Positions 8,621 through 18,001 of a DNA stretch of 42,903 nucleotides are shown here, one piece after another. Source of the DNA: Kiritimatiellia bacterium (GTDB lineage Bacteria; Verrucomicrobiota; Kiritimatiellia; RZYC01). The stretch covers positions 1-42,903 of the forward strand of contig JAQVYB010000013.1 in NCBI GenBank assembly GCA_028708815.1, read 5' to 3'. Under the pieces are notes generated by a model. The model had not been told where the DNA came from, searched no databases, and saw nothing but the letters and a program-made list of their open reading frames with translations. The number at the start of each line of letters is the position of its first letter. The stretch's first letter is position 1. Position numbers and translations under genes: made by a program.

Positions 8621-9937
8621 TTACAATCTCAAATCAATCGACTTTTTCACCGGGCTCCCAGTTCCCTTTTCCTCTTCACCCTCATCCGACACCCGATCTC
8701 CGGTCTCAGGCACCCGACATCCGACATCCGACCCCTGATCTCCAACGTCCGACCTCCGACCTCCGACTTCCACCTTCGGCGCCCCTCCCCACAATCTTTT
8801 CACGTCCACAAAACATCCATATACACCATTCGCTTCCTTCGGCTCCCATAGCCAGATTCCTGATTTGTCGGTATCATACATATCATATACCGCTAACAGG
8901 CGCCCCGGTTCGACCTCGGTAATATCACAGTAACCCGATGTTTTCACATCAGCCGAAGTCAGATTCAATGGGCTACCCCACGTATGGCCAGCATCCGTAC
9001 TGAAATACAGAATGTTTCCGGGGCGTCCCGTTGCCAGAACCAAGACGCCATTGCTCATCAAAACCAATTTAGGCATAACGCCCTTGATCTTCAATCGCTT
9101 GTGTTCCCACGTCACTCCACCATCCCTGCTACGGGCTTCCAGCAAATCAGCCATCGCCTGTGGTTCTGCATAGATACTTTTCGTAATATCATGCCCCGTT
9201 CGCATGATACATAATAATTCTCCATTGGGCAGAATAACCATCGCAGATTCATTCGGACCCTCTCGTCCCCATGGCGAGTCAGATGCATCAGCAATCGTGG
9301 CGAGCACCTCCCAAGTCAAACCACCATCTTTTGACTTGGCGCATTCTACATGCCTTTTGCTCCCCGTTCTTTCAACATAGCCATCAATAAGTAATTCCCC
9401 ATCAGCAAGACATAGCCCGCGCGTGCTTGTTCCTATTTTTCCAGGAAATTTCATAAAACCGGACTCTGGTTCAGCGCCAGCCTTTCCCCAAAAGGCCTTT
9501 TTAATGGGTTTCGACGCTTGATGAAACCATAAATAATCATCTCCCATATTAAATAATCCACAACGTGTTGATGACTCTGGCGGATTCCATGGTGTTTCCT
9601 CTACTCTGTATAAATCGTGCCCAGAGATCCAAGTTTTTCCTCCGTCCCGAGAAATGATGGGACTGCTGCTTAATGAAGCATCATGGCGCGTTCGTGACAA
9701 GCCGTCGCCAATCGTAAAGAAATAGCAATGAATCTCACCACTTGGAAATTGCAGCAAGAAAGAATGTGATGCAAAGCCCCAACCCAATGATTTCGCACTT
9801 TGCACAATCGGGAACTCACTGCTTTTTGTGACAGCAACACCACTTAAGAGCGAAATATTTCGCGTTACGCATCCTGAGTTAAAAAGAATGAAAAGGATCA
9901 ACAAAGTGATGCTTATACGCATCGCATTTATTCGCAT
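8621..9937 (-). CDS. Lipoprotein with Asp-box (BNR) repeats, sialidase-like
   Basis: Predicted surface or periplasmic lipoprotein. The segment 'MRISITLLILFILFNSGC' is a hydrophobic signal peptide ending in a lipobox cysteine, so the start is placed at the ATG at 9937 (9922 also possible) rather than the upstream ATG at 10000. At least four Asp boxes are visible: 'SRDGGKTW', 'SKDGGLTW', 'SRDGGVTW' and 'STDAGHTW', the beta-propeller signature of sialidases and related glycosidases. 'WGREGPNESAMV' resembles the active-site Glu region, and 'LCIMRTG' offers an Arg like those that bind carboxylated sugars. It follows NulO genes, so cleavage or binding of a nonulosonic acid is plausible. The last ~45 residues ('RRSDVGDQGSDVGC' and on) are translated heptanucleotide repeat with no propeller character. 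Confidence 0.78.
   Translation of the reverse strand: MRINAMRISITLLILFILFNSGCVTRNISLLSGVAVTKSSEFPIVQSAKSLGWGFASHSFLLQFPSGEIHCYFFTIGDGLSRTRHDASLSSSPIISRDGGKTWISGHDLYRVEETPWNPPESSTRCGLFNMGDDYLWFHQASKPIKKAFWGKAGAEPESGFMKFPGKIGTSTRGLCLADGELLIDGYVERTGSKRHVECAKSKDGGLTWEVLATIADASDSPWGREGPNESAMVILPNGELLCIMRTGHDITKSIYAEPQAMADLLEARSRDGGVTWEHKRLKIKGVMPKLVLMSNGVLVLATGRPGNILYFSTDAGHTWGSPLNLTSADVKTSGYCDITEVEPGRLLAVYDMYDTDKSGIWLWEPKEANGVYGCFVDVKRLWGGAPKVEVGGRRSDVGDQGSDVGCRVPETGDRVSDEGEEEKGTGSPVKKSIDLRL
8683..8772. repeat. Heptanucleotide array 1 (ATCCGAC type), inside the lipoprotein 3' end
   Basis: Successive 7-mers such as CATCCGA, CACCCGA, TCTCCGG, CATCCGA, CATCCGA, CGTCCGA, CCTCCGA and CCTCCGA run for about 90 bp with the 7-nt step kept through substitutions. 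On the coding strand this gives a 7-residue period (GGRRSDV, GDQGSDV, GCRVPET, GDRVSDE). The reading frame stays open because three heptamers make seven codons. Confidence 0.85.
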
Positions 9938-10003
9938 GTCGTCAAACACACATTTTTGCCATTTCGGCATTAGGAAATATATGCCTCTTCTTAGTTGCAT
10001 AGT

Positions 10004-11029
10004 CTATTGACTATCCCACCAATCAAGCGCTTCAGCAAAACGTAATGCAAAAGCTTCCGGAGTATAATTCTGTTTATACCTGGAAATGCAGGCCTCTTGT
10101 TTATGCACATTCCAATCACCCGAAATAGCGTTCTCTATGCATTCTGCGAATTCATCAACATCTTCTTCAGGCACATATACTCCCAAATCCCCCAACAACT
10201 CCCTGATGCCTCCTACATCAAAAGAAATCACTTGTTTCCCAAGAGCTAGAGCTTCCATTGCGACTTTTGGCATTGGATCATCCCGGCTAACAAGTAAGAG
10301 ACAACGCATTCGTGAAAGAATATAGGAAGGATCTATCACAGGACCAGTAAAGACAACGTTACGCTCAACATGCAAGGCTCGTGCCTTATTCATAAGAGAA
10401 GGATAGGAGTACTCGCCCAGGCCAAGTGCTCCCACCCAGATGAAAAGTGCACTCTTATGTACTGAAACGACTCGGCTAGCTATTTCGATGAACAAGTCCG
10501 CCCCTTTTCGCTCACAGGCCATTCCGCAAGACACAAACCACAAAGGCAGACTGCATAGCTCTATAGTCTCGCCAATAAGATTACGATCCTTTGTTATATT
10601 AGGCAAAACCCATACCCGCTCTTCAGCAATACCGTACTTCTCTATAAGTAGATCACGGCCTGCTGAACAAACGTGAAAATGTACGGTCTGACGATCATAT
10701 ACGACCCGTCGTACAGCTTTGTATGCCAAAGCCTTTTCAGCATGCCACTCAGTCTCATGCCAATATACTGCAATCTTCTTCCGCATTATCTTGGCCAATT
10801 TAAAGATTCTGAAAGCATTCTTCTCAGCCAACGAATATATCCCGTCAAAAACAACAAACTTCGACTTCAACAGAGCCCGTATTCCCAGTCTTCCTGAACG
10901 CGCCCATACAAACCATAATATCACACCTTTATTACGGCATTCGTCCTGCGCAAACCAAAGAGAATCGAGCGGTGTCCCGCCGGCCTTTCTGTGGTGAGAT
11001 ACCACCATGATGTCTACTCTCCGCACCAT
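10004..11029 (-). CDS. GT4-family glycosyltransferase
   Basis: GT-B glycosyltransferase with the N-terminal signal 'DIMVVSHHRKAGGTP' (acceptor-side glycines). The C-terminal donor domain contains 'LWFVSCGMACERKGADLFIEIA', 'VVFTGPV' and 'MPKVAMEALALGKQVISFDVGGIRELLG', the E-x7-E region of GT4 enzymes. The 341-aa length is normal. Its start codon overlaps the stop of the upstream DUF115 gene (TAATG), so the two are translated together and may act on the same glycan. Donor and acceptor are unknown. Confidence 0.87.
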   Translation of the reverse strand: MVRRVDIMVVSHHRKAGGTPLDSLWFAQDECRNKGVILWFVWARSGRLGIRALLKSKFVVFDGIYSLAEKNAFRIFKLAKIMRKKIAVYWHETEWHAEKALAYKAVRRVVYDRQTVHFHVCSAGRDLLIEKYGIAEERVWVLPNITKDRNLIGETIELCSLPLWFVSCGMACERKGADLFIEIASRVVSVHKSALFIWVGALGLGEYSYPSLMNKARALHVERNVVFTGPVIDPSYILSRMRCLLLVSRDDPMPKVAMEALALGKQVISFDVGGIRELLGDLGVYVPEEDVDEFAECIENAISGDWNVHKQEACISRYKQNYTPEAFALRFAEALDWWDSQ

Positions 11030-11931
11030 TATTGCCTACGACTCCAGTGTTGAATGCTGTCGAACTCAACCTTCTCAAACACGTCAATACAGCTATCTTT
11101 GCCGGCATTCAAAACGCTCCGACCATTTGCTTCAAATACGTCTTTTGCATGTCGAAATGCCTTCTCCTGCTTCTGTACCGCAGGCACACCGATCAGGTCC
11201 CCGACCCTGTAATAATCATCTCGTACATGAAGACCGCGGACCAGATGTATATTGTCTTCCGTAATCTCAATCTTACCAGGAGGAAACAACTGTGGTAATA
11301 CACCATAGTTGAAATCCAAACCAATAATGTAAACAGGATCACAACCCAGAAAGAATGCCAATTGCAGCATGATATACGTCACCGTGTTTCCAAGATAAAC
11401 GACCGACGCGAAATCTTTTGAGAATTGCGGATAATTCTCGTTCCAATATTGGCCCGTGCATTTCGCGCCACAATTGAAATAAGTGAATCCCGAACGGCAC
11501 CCCAAAACATAAGCGTTATGCAAAGCAGCCAGTTTTGTTGTCCCCGTAAGTTTTCTGATCTCAGAAGCTCTGAGTTCCGTTTGCTCCATGTCTTCGGTAA
11601 CATAATAAGTGGTCTTCATTCCCCATTGATCGAATTCCTTGTATATACCGTTGCATCCGATAGTTATTTCATTCTTCAGTTTTGGAATATCCATCCTGCT
11701 CAAACTGGGCCCATTTGCAATAACGAAGCAACGCTGTCCAGCATGCTTGTTATGTAAAGCCGCAAGCCGCAAGTAGTGGCCATCAACCGTCCACCTGAAT
11801 GGATTCCTGCTTACGCGAACAAAATGCGGAAAGTACTGGTATTGTGCCAGCAGTAATCGGATATAGCCCACAGGCTGCATGTAGCGTGGAAACCTGTTTT
11901 TCCAAAATATCGAGTTCTGTCTGCGTTTCAT
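11029..11931 (-). CDS. DUF115 / Maf-like protein, copy 2
   Basis: A paralogue of the protein at 5013. It has the same DUF115 signature, 'GQRCFVIANGPSL', then 'EITIGCNGIYKEF' and 'KTTYYVTED', and the late motifs 'YIIGLDFNYG' and 'EKAFRHAKDVFEANGRSVLNAG'. The 300-aa length again means a bare DUF115 core without the large extra domains of classic Maf proteins. It is coupled by TAATG to the following glycosyltransferase. Two divergent copies in one locus alongside two NulO activation sets suggest that each handles a different activated sugar or acceptor, which is inference. Confidence 0.8.
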   Translation of the reverse strand: MKRRQNSIFWKNRFPRYMQPVGYIRLLLAQYQYFPHFVRVSRNPFRWTVDGHYLRLAALHNKHAGQRCFVIANGPSLSRMDIPKLKNEITIGCNGIYKEFDQWGMKTTYYVTEDMEQTELRASEIRKLTGTTKLAALHNAYVLGCRSGFTYFNCGAKCTGQYWNENYPQFSKDFASVVYLGNTVTYIMLQLAFFLGCDPVYIIGLDFNYGVLPQLFPPGKIEITEDNIHLVRGLHVRDDYYRVGDLIGVPAVQKQEKAFRHAKDVFEANGRSVLNAGKDSCIDVFEKVEFDSIQHWSRRQ

Positions 11932-11965
11932 AAGTGTTTAGCTATCCTGGTTAATCGACTTCAGT

Positions 11966-11993
11966 GCTTGAATTCAAGCGATCATTGGATCGC
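11966..11993. other. Two overlapping palindromes in an intergenic gap
   Basis: GCTTGAATTCAAGC is a perfect 14-bp palindrome. It overlaps the hairpin GCGATC-ATTG-GATCGC by two bases. They lie in the 192-bp gap upstream of the DUF115/glycosyltransferase pair, about 35 bp from its start codon. No U-tract follows, so a protein-binding site or 5'-leader hairpin fits better than a terminator. The rest of this gap shows nothing I can name. Confidence 0.4.
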
Positions 11994-12123
11994 CGCCGGC
12001 TGTTCCCTGCTGCATCCTTCTACACACACCTGTTCTTTACATAAGTGATTCTACTCTAAAGCGGGCCGCCTTCTTTGCGCGCCAACGCCCGGCCTTGCCT
12101 CTTCGTCTCTGACTTAGAGGAGA

Positions 12124-13197
12124 CTAGTCATCCCCAAGCTTGCTCGCATGTTCCTGCTCAAAGAGAGCGATCTGATCTGCTATGGCAATCCTGCGTTGAG
12201 CGGAACTTCCCGATTTCACAATGCACGATCCACTAAAAACATCGCGAATAATCGCATCCGATACGCTGCGCCGAAAGTGGTGGGTATCTCGATAATCATT
12301 CAAGCAAGACACCATAGCTCGTTGAGTGGAGAAATCGTGCACAACGACATTCGGCATCAATGAACAGTCATCAATTACAAGGCGGCGGAATTCAAAATAG
12401 TTTGGAAGAATGTCTCCCATCAATATAAAGTACAATGGTGTCACAGGAAAGAAAACAAGATCAAACATTACATCCGGATTCTCGTTTATTTCAACACCAA
12501 TAGTTTTCATGAAATTATTAGTCATCTGATCAACACTACACGCACCAGCATGGTTAAAACGGAGGTACTTGTTCTTTTCATAGAAATTCCATACAGCGTC
12601 GGCACCACATTGAGAAGTCTCATCCCAACTGTTTATAGTATCAATATCTGTCACAGGAAACTTGTGACCCAAAATAATTCGATACGCATAATCAATAGAT
12701 GTTAATGTATTATCCATATTGAGCATATATTGAGCACTGTCGAAGATATTCTTGCGATATAACTCCTTCGGGAAATTGCCATGTTTAGTTCTTAATGCCA
12801 TTGAGTTTGTACGGCCATAAGCCCACCAATACATATCAATCATACACCTCTTTGTCTTTTTTGCCTTCAATGCGCAATTCAGCGTATAACCAAACTCTGC
12901 TGCGGTACCTCCCGAAATCGACAATCGTATCCACTCACCTCCCAATACTTGATTCATATAACTTGCTCGAAAGTTTTCAGTTAATGATGACCCCAGAAAT
13001 ACCGAATCATAATCATGTTGATGGATTAATGACGAATTTTGATAGCGCTGATTGCTGGAGTATTGAGGAGGATAGAGAACCGGCAGTCTAAAATAGGATA
13101 GAGGATCAATGATATAGTTCAGAACTGCTACCATCACAACGACAACGAACGCTGTAGCAACGAACGAAAAAATAAGCAACCTATCGGCTTTGTGCAT
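12124..13197 (-). CDS. Membrane-anchored SGNH-like protein, O-acylation partner of MBOAT
   Basis: One N-terminal membrane helix ('LLIFSFVATAFVVVVMVAVL') anchors an extracytoplasmic domain. 'SVFLGSSLTENF' near residue 68 matches the block-I nucleophile serine of SGNH-like proteins in acylation systems (AlgX/AlgJ/DltD-like). The C-terminal 'LNDYRDTHHFRRSVSDAII' supplies the expected Asp and His. The gene starts 6 bp after the MBOAT stop on the same strand. In such pairs the MBOAT carries an acyl group across the membrane and the SGNH protein places it on a polysaccharide. Family membership is inferred from these motifs and the partner. Overall similarity to known AlgX/AlgJ was not tested. Confidence 0.68.
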   Translation of the reverse strand: MHKADRLLIFSFVATAFVVVVMVAVLNYIIDPLSYFRLPVLYPPQYSSNQRYQNSSLIHQHDYDSVFLGSSLTENFRASYMNQVLGGEWIRLSISGGTAAEFGYTLNCALKAKKTKRCMIDMYWWAYGRTNSMALRTKHGNFPKELYRKNIFDSAQYMLNMDNTLTSIDYAYRIILGHKFPVTDIDTINSWDETSQCGADAVWNFYEKNKYLRFNHAGACSVDQMTNNFMKTIGVEINENPDVMFDLVFFPVTPLYFILMGDILPNYFEFRRLVIDDCSLMPNVVVHDFSTQRAMVSCLNDYRDTHHFRRSVSDAIIRDVFSGSCIVKSGSSAQRRIAIADQIALFEQEHASKLGDD

Positions 13198-13203
13198 AAC
13201 AAT

Positions 13204-14691
13204 CTAAAACTGATAATAGATGAATACACTATTGCGCTGCAGAGCAAGCAAAGACACCGAAAATATGCAACCCGTGACAACACCCAGAACAATATTCAGA
13301 ATAACAACAGAGCCATCTCTGTACTCCGCTATCAGTTGTTTTCTGTAGCAGAAAACACCATCTGTTATTCCTGCAACATTTGGCATAAGGAATACAATGA
13401 TCGCAGAAACGACTATCATCGTGATTGCGGGGAATCTTAAGTTATAGAAGTGACTTACGCTCTCCGAAGGAGCACTCAGAAGGGCATCGAAGAGTACCAC
13501 CGCCCCTCGGAAACTCTCTGCACGAAAAAAAACCCACGCTAAGGTTACCACGGTTATTGTTATGAAACCACACAGCACGTTATACAGCTTCATTGCTCCT
13601 AATTGTTGAGGCATCTGCCTAATTATTTTTCTCCACAAATGGTTGATAATCAGAAATACTCCATGTATCCCTCCCCAAACCACAAAGCTCCAACTCGCTC
13701 CATGCCATAAGCCACCGAGCAACATGGTTACGAATAAATTGACATAGCGCCTAGTGGATCCCTTTCTATTTCCCCCAAGTGAAATATACAGATAATCTCG
13801 AAGAAATACTGACAATGTAATATGCCATCTTCGCCAAAACTCGATAATGCTCCCTGACTTGTATGGGGAGTTAAAGTTCATCGGCAATACAATCCCCATC
13901 ATCGCAGCCGCACCGATTGCCATATCGCAATAACCAGAAAAATCAAAATATATTTGCCCTGAATAAGAAATTACTGCAATCCATGCATCTCCACATGATA
14001 TGTGACCAGAATGTTCAGCCGCTCCAAAAACAGGGGTTACATAAAGAGCTAACGTATCCGCTAGCAGCACTTTTTTTGCTAATCCCAGAACAAAAATAAA
14101 ACCGCCATAAATCAACGACTCTCTGCTGACACAAACGCCATTCTTCCGCATTATCTGCGGAATAATTTGTTTATGATGAACAATCGGCCCTGCAATTAGT
14201 TGGGGAAAATAACAAACAAACAACAAATACTTTAGAAAACCATGCTCCTCAACATCACCTCGAAAAGCATCAACCTGATATGCAATTTGCTGAAACGTAA
14301 AGAAGGAGATACCTATGGGCAGAATAATCCCTCCGAGGGTCATTGATGTTCCAACCAAATCATTTAGGATTTCAGTAAAGAACGTTGCATACTTATAATA
14401 TCCCAGTAGCAGGAGATTGATTGCAACAGCAAAATACAGACCAATCTTTCTCCTCCCTGCGCCATATCGAATATCATTTCGGATGAGAAGAGAAATCAAA
14501 AAGTTGAATACCACTGACCCCAAGAGTAAGAACAAAAAAACAGGATTCCAAGCCGAATAGAAGACTAGCGACATGAAAACCAAATAATGGATTAGCCAAG
14601 ATGATCGCCCTCTGTATTGTAAAAGTGCAATACCTCCTAGAACCACTGGCAAGAAAACGCAAATGAAAATATACGAACTAAAAACCATCAA
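13204..14691 (-). CDS. MBOAT-family O-acyltransferase (AlgI-like)
   Basis: Polytopic inner-membrane acyltransferase of 495 aa, close to AlgI. The N-terminus 'FSSYIFICVFLPVVLGGIAL' is characteristic. The cytosolic motif 'FWRRWHITLSVFLRDYLYI' and the catalytic-histidine motif 'LLGGLWHGASWSFVVWGGIHG' are both intact. About ten or more hydrophobic segments are visible. It would deliver acetyl groups across the membrane for O-acetylation of the exported glycan, together with the SGNH-like protein immediately downstream. O-acetylation as the chemistry is inferred from the family. Confidence 0.93.
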   Translation of the reverse strand: MMVFSSYIFICVFLPVVLGGIALLQYRGRSSWLIHYLVFMSLVFYSAWNPVFLFLLLGSVVFNFLISLLIRNDIRYGAGRRKIGLYFAVAINLLLLGYYKYATFFTEILNDLVGTSMTLGGIILPIGISFFTFQQIAYQVDAFRGDVEEHGFLKYLLFVCYFPQLIAGPIVHHKQIIPQIMRKNGVCVSRESLIYGGFIFVLGLAKKVLLADTLALYVTPVFGAAEHSGHISCGDAWIAVISYSGQIYFDFSGYCDMAIGAAAMMGIVLPMNFNSPYKSGSIIEFWRRWHITLSVFLRDYLYISLGGNRKGSTRRYVNLFVTMLLGGLWHGASWSFVVWGGIHGVFLIINHLWRKIIRQMPQQLGAMKLYNVLCGFITITVVTLAWVFFRAESFRGAVVLFDALLSAPSESVSHFYNLRFPAITMIVVSAIIVFLMPNVAGITDGVFCYRKQLIAEYRDGSVVILNIVLGVVTGCIFSVSLLALQRNSVFIYYQF

Positions 14692-14717
14692 AGAGCCTAG
14701 GGTTTTACTTTCGCCGC

Positions 14718-15707
14718 CTATTTAGCAGAATAGATCTGCTCGATGATTAGCATTACTGCCAAAGCATCACGTGTGTTCCCAGCGGTAATTGCTTTATCCT
14801 TTTCAATGGAGTCAAGAAACAGATTAACCTCTGATGTCCATGACTCGTCGGTGTGATAGATGATGTGTTCTTCGCTTTCAAAGGCCACTCGGGGATCATG
14901 GGCCTGATTGCGTTTGATGGCCAGATCTTCGTTGCCATAGGCTCCGGATGATGTCTTCAGACCGTTTAATACCAAGGCACCGCCTTCCAGAAAGACTTCC
15001 AGCGAAAACAGGTACCGCCACTGCGTCATGGTTGAGTGTAAAGAGGCGCAAATACCCGTTTTACTGCTGCGTAAATTGGCAAATACATTGTCTTCTATGC
15101 CATCCATCTGCCAATACAGATTGGACACCATCGCCTGTACTTCGTCGAAGCCACCACCTAAATACAAAAGCAGATCCAGCATGTGAATGCCCTGGTCCAG
15201 CATGATGCCTCCGCCCGCCATCTCTTTGTTTGCACGCCACCCCTTGAAATAGTTTTCATCCACTTCTTTGCCATAGCGCCCGCGCATCCAAAGAATCCGC
15301 CCCATTTCCCCACCATCTACCATCTGTTTCATTTTCTGGATGCTGGCATGGTGCCGGTGATTGAATCCATACATCAGTTTTTTTCCGGAGCGTTTTTCCA
15401 CTTCGATAATTTCCCCCACCTCTTTGGCGGTAAATGCTGGCGGCTTCTCGCAAAATACATGTTTACCCGCCTCAAGGGCGACGATGGTATAGGGCTTGTT
15501 ATATTTATTCGGCGTGCAGATGAACACGGCATCAAGGTTTTCATCACGCAGCAAGGCCTCAACCGACGCGTAAACCGTTACATCACCTCCCATTTCCGGC
15601 GCACAGGCATCATAAACACCGGTCAATTGTCCCAATCCAGATTCGCGAATAGCCCTTTCGCGAATCTTCCCCATCTTCCCATATCCAATAATTCCACAGC
15701 TAATCAT
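14718..15707 (-). CDS. Gfo/Idh/MocA-family sugar oxidoreductase
   Basis: NAD(P)-dependent sugar dehydrogenase. The N-terminal Rossmann fold has 'CGIIGYGKMGKIR' (GxGxxG), then 'AVFICTPNKYN' and the family hallmark 'HVFCEKPPAF' (EKP). The C-terminal domain includes 'MLDQGIHMLDLLLYLGG', with the GxHxxD-type catalytic region. The 329-aa length is typical. In glycan loci such enzymes oxidise or reduce nucleotide sugars or free sugars. No 4,6-dehydratase partner is nearby, so the substrate is open. It lies 26 bp upstream of the MBOAT gene on the same strand. Confidence 0.9.
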   Translation of the reverse strand: MISCGIIGYGKMGKIRERAIRESGLGQLTGVYDACAPEMGGDVTVYASVEALLRDENLDAVFICTPNKYNKPYTIVALEAGKHVFCEKPPAFTAKEVGEIIEVEKRSGKKLMYGFNHRHHASIQKMKQMVDGGEMGRILWMRGRYGKEVDENYFKGWRANKEMAGGGIMLDQGIHMLDLLLYLGGGFDEVQAMVSNLYWQMDGIEDNVFANLRSSKTGICASLHSTMTQWRYLFSLEVFLEGGALVLNGLKTSSGAYGNEDLAIKRNQAHDPRVAFESEEHIIYHTDESWTSEVNLFLDSIEKDKAITAGNTRDALAVMLIIEQIYSAK

Positions 15708-15803
15708 TTCTTCTGATCCTTTTCTACTACTCTCATCACTCGATATGAAGGTCGTTCACAGAACGAAATCAGAGCACCCAATGTAATCTAACTAAGCAAA
15801 AGA

Positions 15804-16919
15804 TCACGAAATTTGCTTCCTATGAAACGCTGCTTTAAAATATGTATAAAGATGTCGGGGCAATAATTTCTTCAAGAAAACAACAGGATAATGAAAAACA
15901 GCCCATGAGAATATGCGCGAGAAGCGCAATACTCTCCATACCAGTCTTCTGTAAATACAGCGCAGCAAAATCCAAACGCACTGAGGATGCTTTTTAATGA
16001 ACCATGCCATTTCAGAAATCAACTTTTTGCGCTCTGCGAGGCTTATCACATTCGACGCATTCCAAGCTTCGCAATAAAGCTCCATAATCCTTTTTACATG
16101 AAACCTTCGCCCCTGTCTGGACATTGGCACATTCGCAAGCACAATCTGGCGGCTTTTAATATCCATCCATGCGCGCCGTGCACCACTTGCTCCGCTAGCA
16201 ATCCCTCCCGGATGTATTCGATAAGCACTTGCCTTCATATCAATGTAACCCGCAGATCCCTGCTGTGTCGCAACAATAGCCAACCCGCGATCTCCATAGG
16301 GCATTTGCGTAAACCAATCAGGCATTGACGCGATTGCTGAACGCCTGAGCATCAGCGTCGCCGTAGGCGGTGTAGAATGCTTGCTCATTGCAATTTCATC
16401 ATGCGACAAATCCCTCTTCATTTCCTGCGGCAAGGGATCATCGTCTATAATGGTTCCTCGCTCGTCTACCTTTATCCTGTCATGAAAACATAATGCATAC
16501 TCCGGATGCGCCTCCAGAAAATCCACCTGCTTCTGTAATTTCAACGGATCCGTCCAGTAATCGTCCCCCTCGCATAGCGCGATATATTTTCCGCAACAGG
16601 CGGCGAGAGTTTCATTTTGGTTAAACATCGCAGGATTCACATATCGTTTTCGATGAATATTATTTCTATTTCTTAAGAACAATCTGATATATTCTGGATA
16701 TTTATCTGCATACATCTGGCATAATTCACGAGTCCCATCAGATGATCCGTCTTCCCCAATACATATCTCAAAAGGGAAATCGACCTTCTGCATGAGTATC
16801 CCATCCAACGCTTGCCTAATGTAGGCCGCATGCTGAAATGTTATGACAAACACGCTCAACATTGGCTCTTGCTTTATGCTACAATCTAGCACTTTTTCAA
16901 GCCGCTCTATATTTTTCAT
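15804..16919 (-). CDS. Family 2 glycosyltransferase
   Basis: GT-A glycosyltransferase. 'MLSVFVITFQHAAYIRQALDGI', 'ICIGEDGSSDGTRE' and 'YIALCEGDDYW' give the nucleotide-binding start and an acidic, metal-binding GDD motif. The central 'HSTPPTATLMLRRSA' region is common in GT2 enzymes of O-antigen loci. The C-terminal ~90 residues are strongly basic with aromatic and hydrophobic stretches, suggesting peripheral membrane attachment. The length of 371 aa is within the family range. Specificity unknown. Confidence 0.88.
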   Translation of the reverse strand: MKNIERLEKVLDCSIKQEPMLSVFVITFQHAAYIRQALDGILMQKVDFPFEICIGEDGSSDGTRELCQMYADKYPEYIRLFLRNRNNIHRKRYVNPAMFNQNETLAACCGKYIALCEGDDYWTDPLKLQKQVDFLEAHPEYALCFHDRIKVDERGTIIDDDPLPQEMKRDLSHDEIAMSKHSTPPTATLMLRRSAIASMPDWFTQMPYGDRGLAIVATQQGSAGYIDMKASAYRIHPGGIASGASGARRAWMDIKSRQIVLANVPMSRQGRRFHVKRIMELYCEAWNASNVISLAERKKLISEMAWFIKKHPQCVWILLRCIYRRLVWRVLRFSRIFSWAVFHYPVVFLKKLLPRHLYTYFKAAFHRKQIS

Positions 16920-16989
16920 ACATATTCCGAATATATGTATGATTTTTTAGTATCTGTATTGTTCAATAGCAGGTGTTGTGCGTTAATCA

Positions 16990-17868
16990 TTATTTCGTTT
17001 CCATGCGCTCGCCAGTTGATAAAACATGACATCGGTCAATTCGCACAAGTGCATCCAGAGCTTTCACAACCATGAACTGGTCATTTTTTATAACACATGA
17101 TCCTACAGCATACTTTTGATATAGATTATTTATAAACTTGTTTTCAACAACAGTTGCTGCATAGACGACATATTTCCTCCCACTCAGTTCTACACTAACA
17201 CCAAGTTTATTACTTGAGAACGCTCGGGTAGTTGTTACAAATTCACGTGCCGTCGTATTCTTTAGATCAACACATATTAAATCATCTTTTCTTCTCGAAT
17301 AATATGTGGGTTTACCCTGCTGAACCTTTCCCTTAAACTCAAAATCAGTTGCAATTAGCTTTTCTAAACCGACTGAAAACACATCCTTTTCGACCTGAAA
17401 GATAAATGAATACAATAACGTTAAATCCAAATCATCCGTAACATCAAACGTAACTTGGTGAATAATGTTTCCAGTATCGACTCCTTCATCCATATAATGA
17501 AGTGTTGCGCCGGCTTTTTTATGTTTCGCCAATAGGCACTCATTAAGCGGATGCATTCCCCTGCCTAATGGTAATGCAGATGGGTGTATGTTGATAAATT
17601 TCTTCTCCTTATGAAACTGGCCAACCGGGAGTATGTAAGGGCAGCCAGCTGAAACACATAGATCGTAATCTTCACGACGTAAACGCTTCAAAACCTTTTT
17701 TTTGTCGGAAATATCACATATTTCCATATTCACATCCGGAAAATCGCACGATTTAATTAAAGCTTTTTTCACGGCAAATGCTTGGACTAAAGAAATTCGT
17801 TTATGCTCCAACAATGCTCGAAGGATTAGTGGTCTGTTCCCAATAAATATAGTTCTATATTTTTTCAT
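16990..17868 (-). CDS. Sugar N-formyltransferase (methionyl-tRNA formyltransferase-like fold)
   Basis: Likely formylates an amino sugar from N10-formyltetrahydrofolate. The catalytic triad of formyltransferases is visible: Asn and His in 'KFINIHPSALPLGRG' and Asp in 'YMDEGVDTGNI'. The N-terminal ~85 residues form the Rossmann-like subdomain ('RTIFIGNRPLILRALLEH', 'YDLCVSAGCPYILP'). At 292 aa it lacks the length of Fmt and sits in a glycan cluster, so a VioF/FdtF/WbkC-like role fits better than tRNA formylation. It shares strand and locus with a VioA/FdtB-like aminotransferase (19927). Together they would make a 4-formamido-4,6-dideoxyhexose. The specific sugar is inference. Confidence 0.78.
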   Translation of the reverse strand: MKKYRTIFIGNRPLILRALLEHKRISLVQAFAVKKALIKSCDFPDVNMEICDISDKKKVLKRLRREDYDLCVSAGCPYILPVGQFHKEKKFINIHPSALPLGRGMHPLNECLLAKHKKAGATLHYMDEGVDTGNIIHQVTFDVTDDLDLTLLYSFIFQVEKDVFSVGLEKLIATDFEFKGKVQQGKPTYYSRRKDDLICVDLKNTTAREFVTTTRAFSSNKLGVSVELSGRKYVVYAATVVENKFINNLYQKYAVGSCVIKNDQFMVVKALDALVRIDRCHVLSTGERMETK

Positions 17869-18001
17869 AAAACAGCTCCTGTTTTAGTTCATTTCTGAGA
17901 ACGTTTAAACAAGACGATTTATACCTGCTGTAGAAACAAGCTCCATATGCGACTAGACGGTGTGAGCAAATCGTAAAAATGAAGTTTTCTGGACAACGAA
18001 A

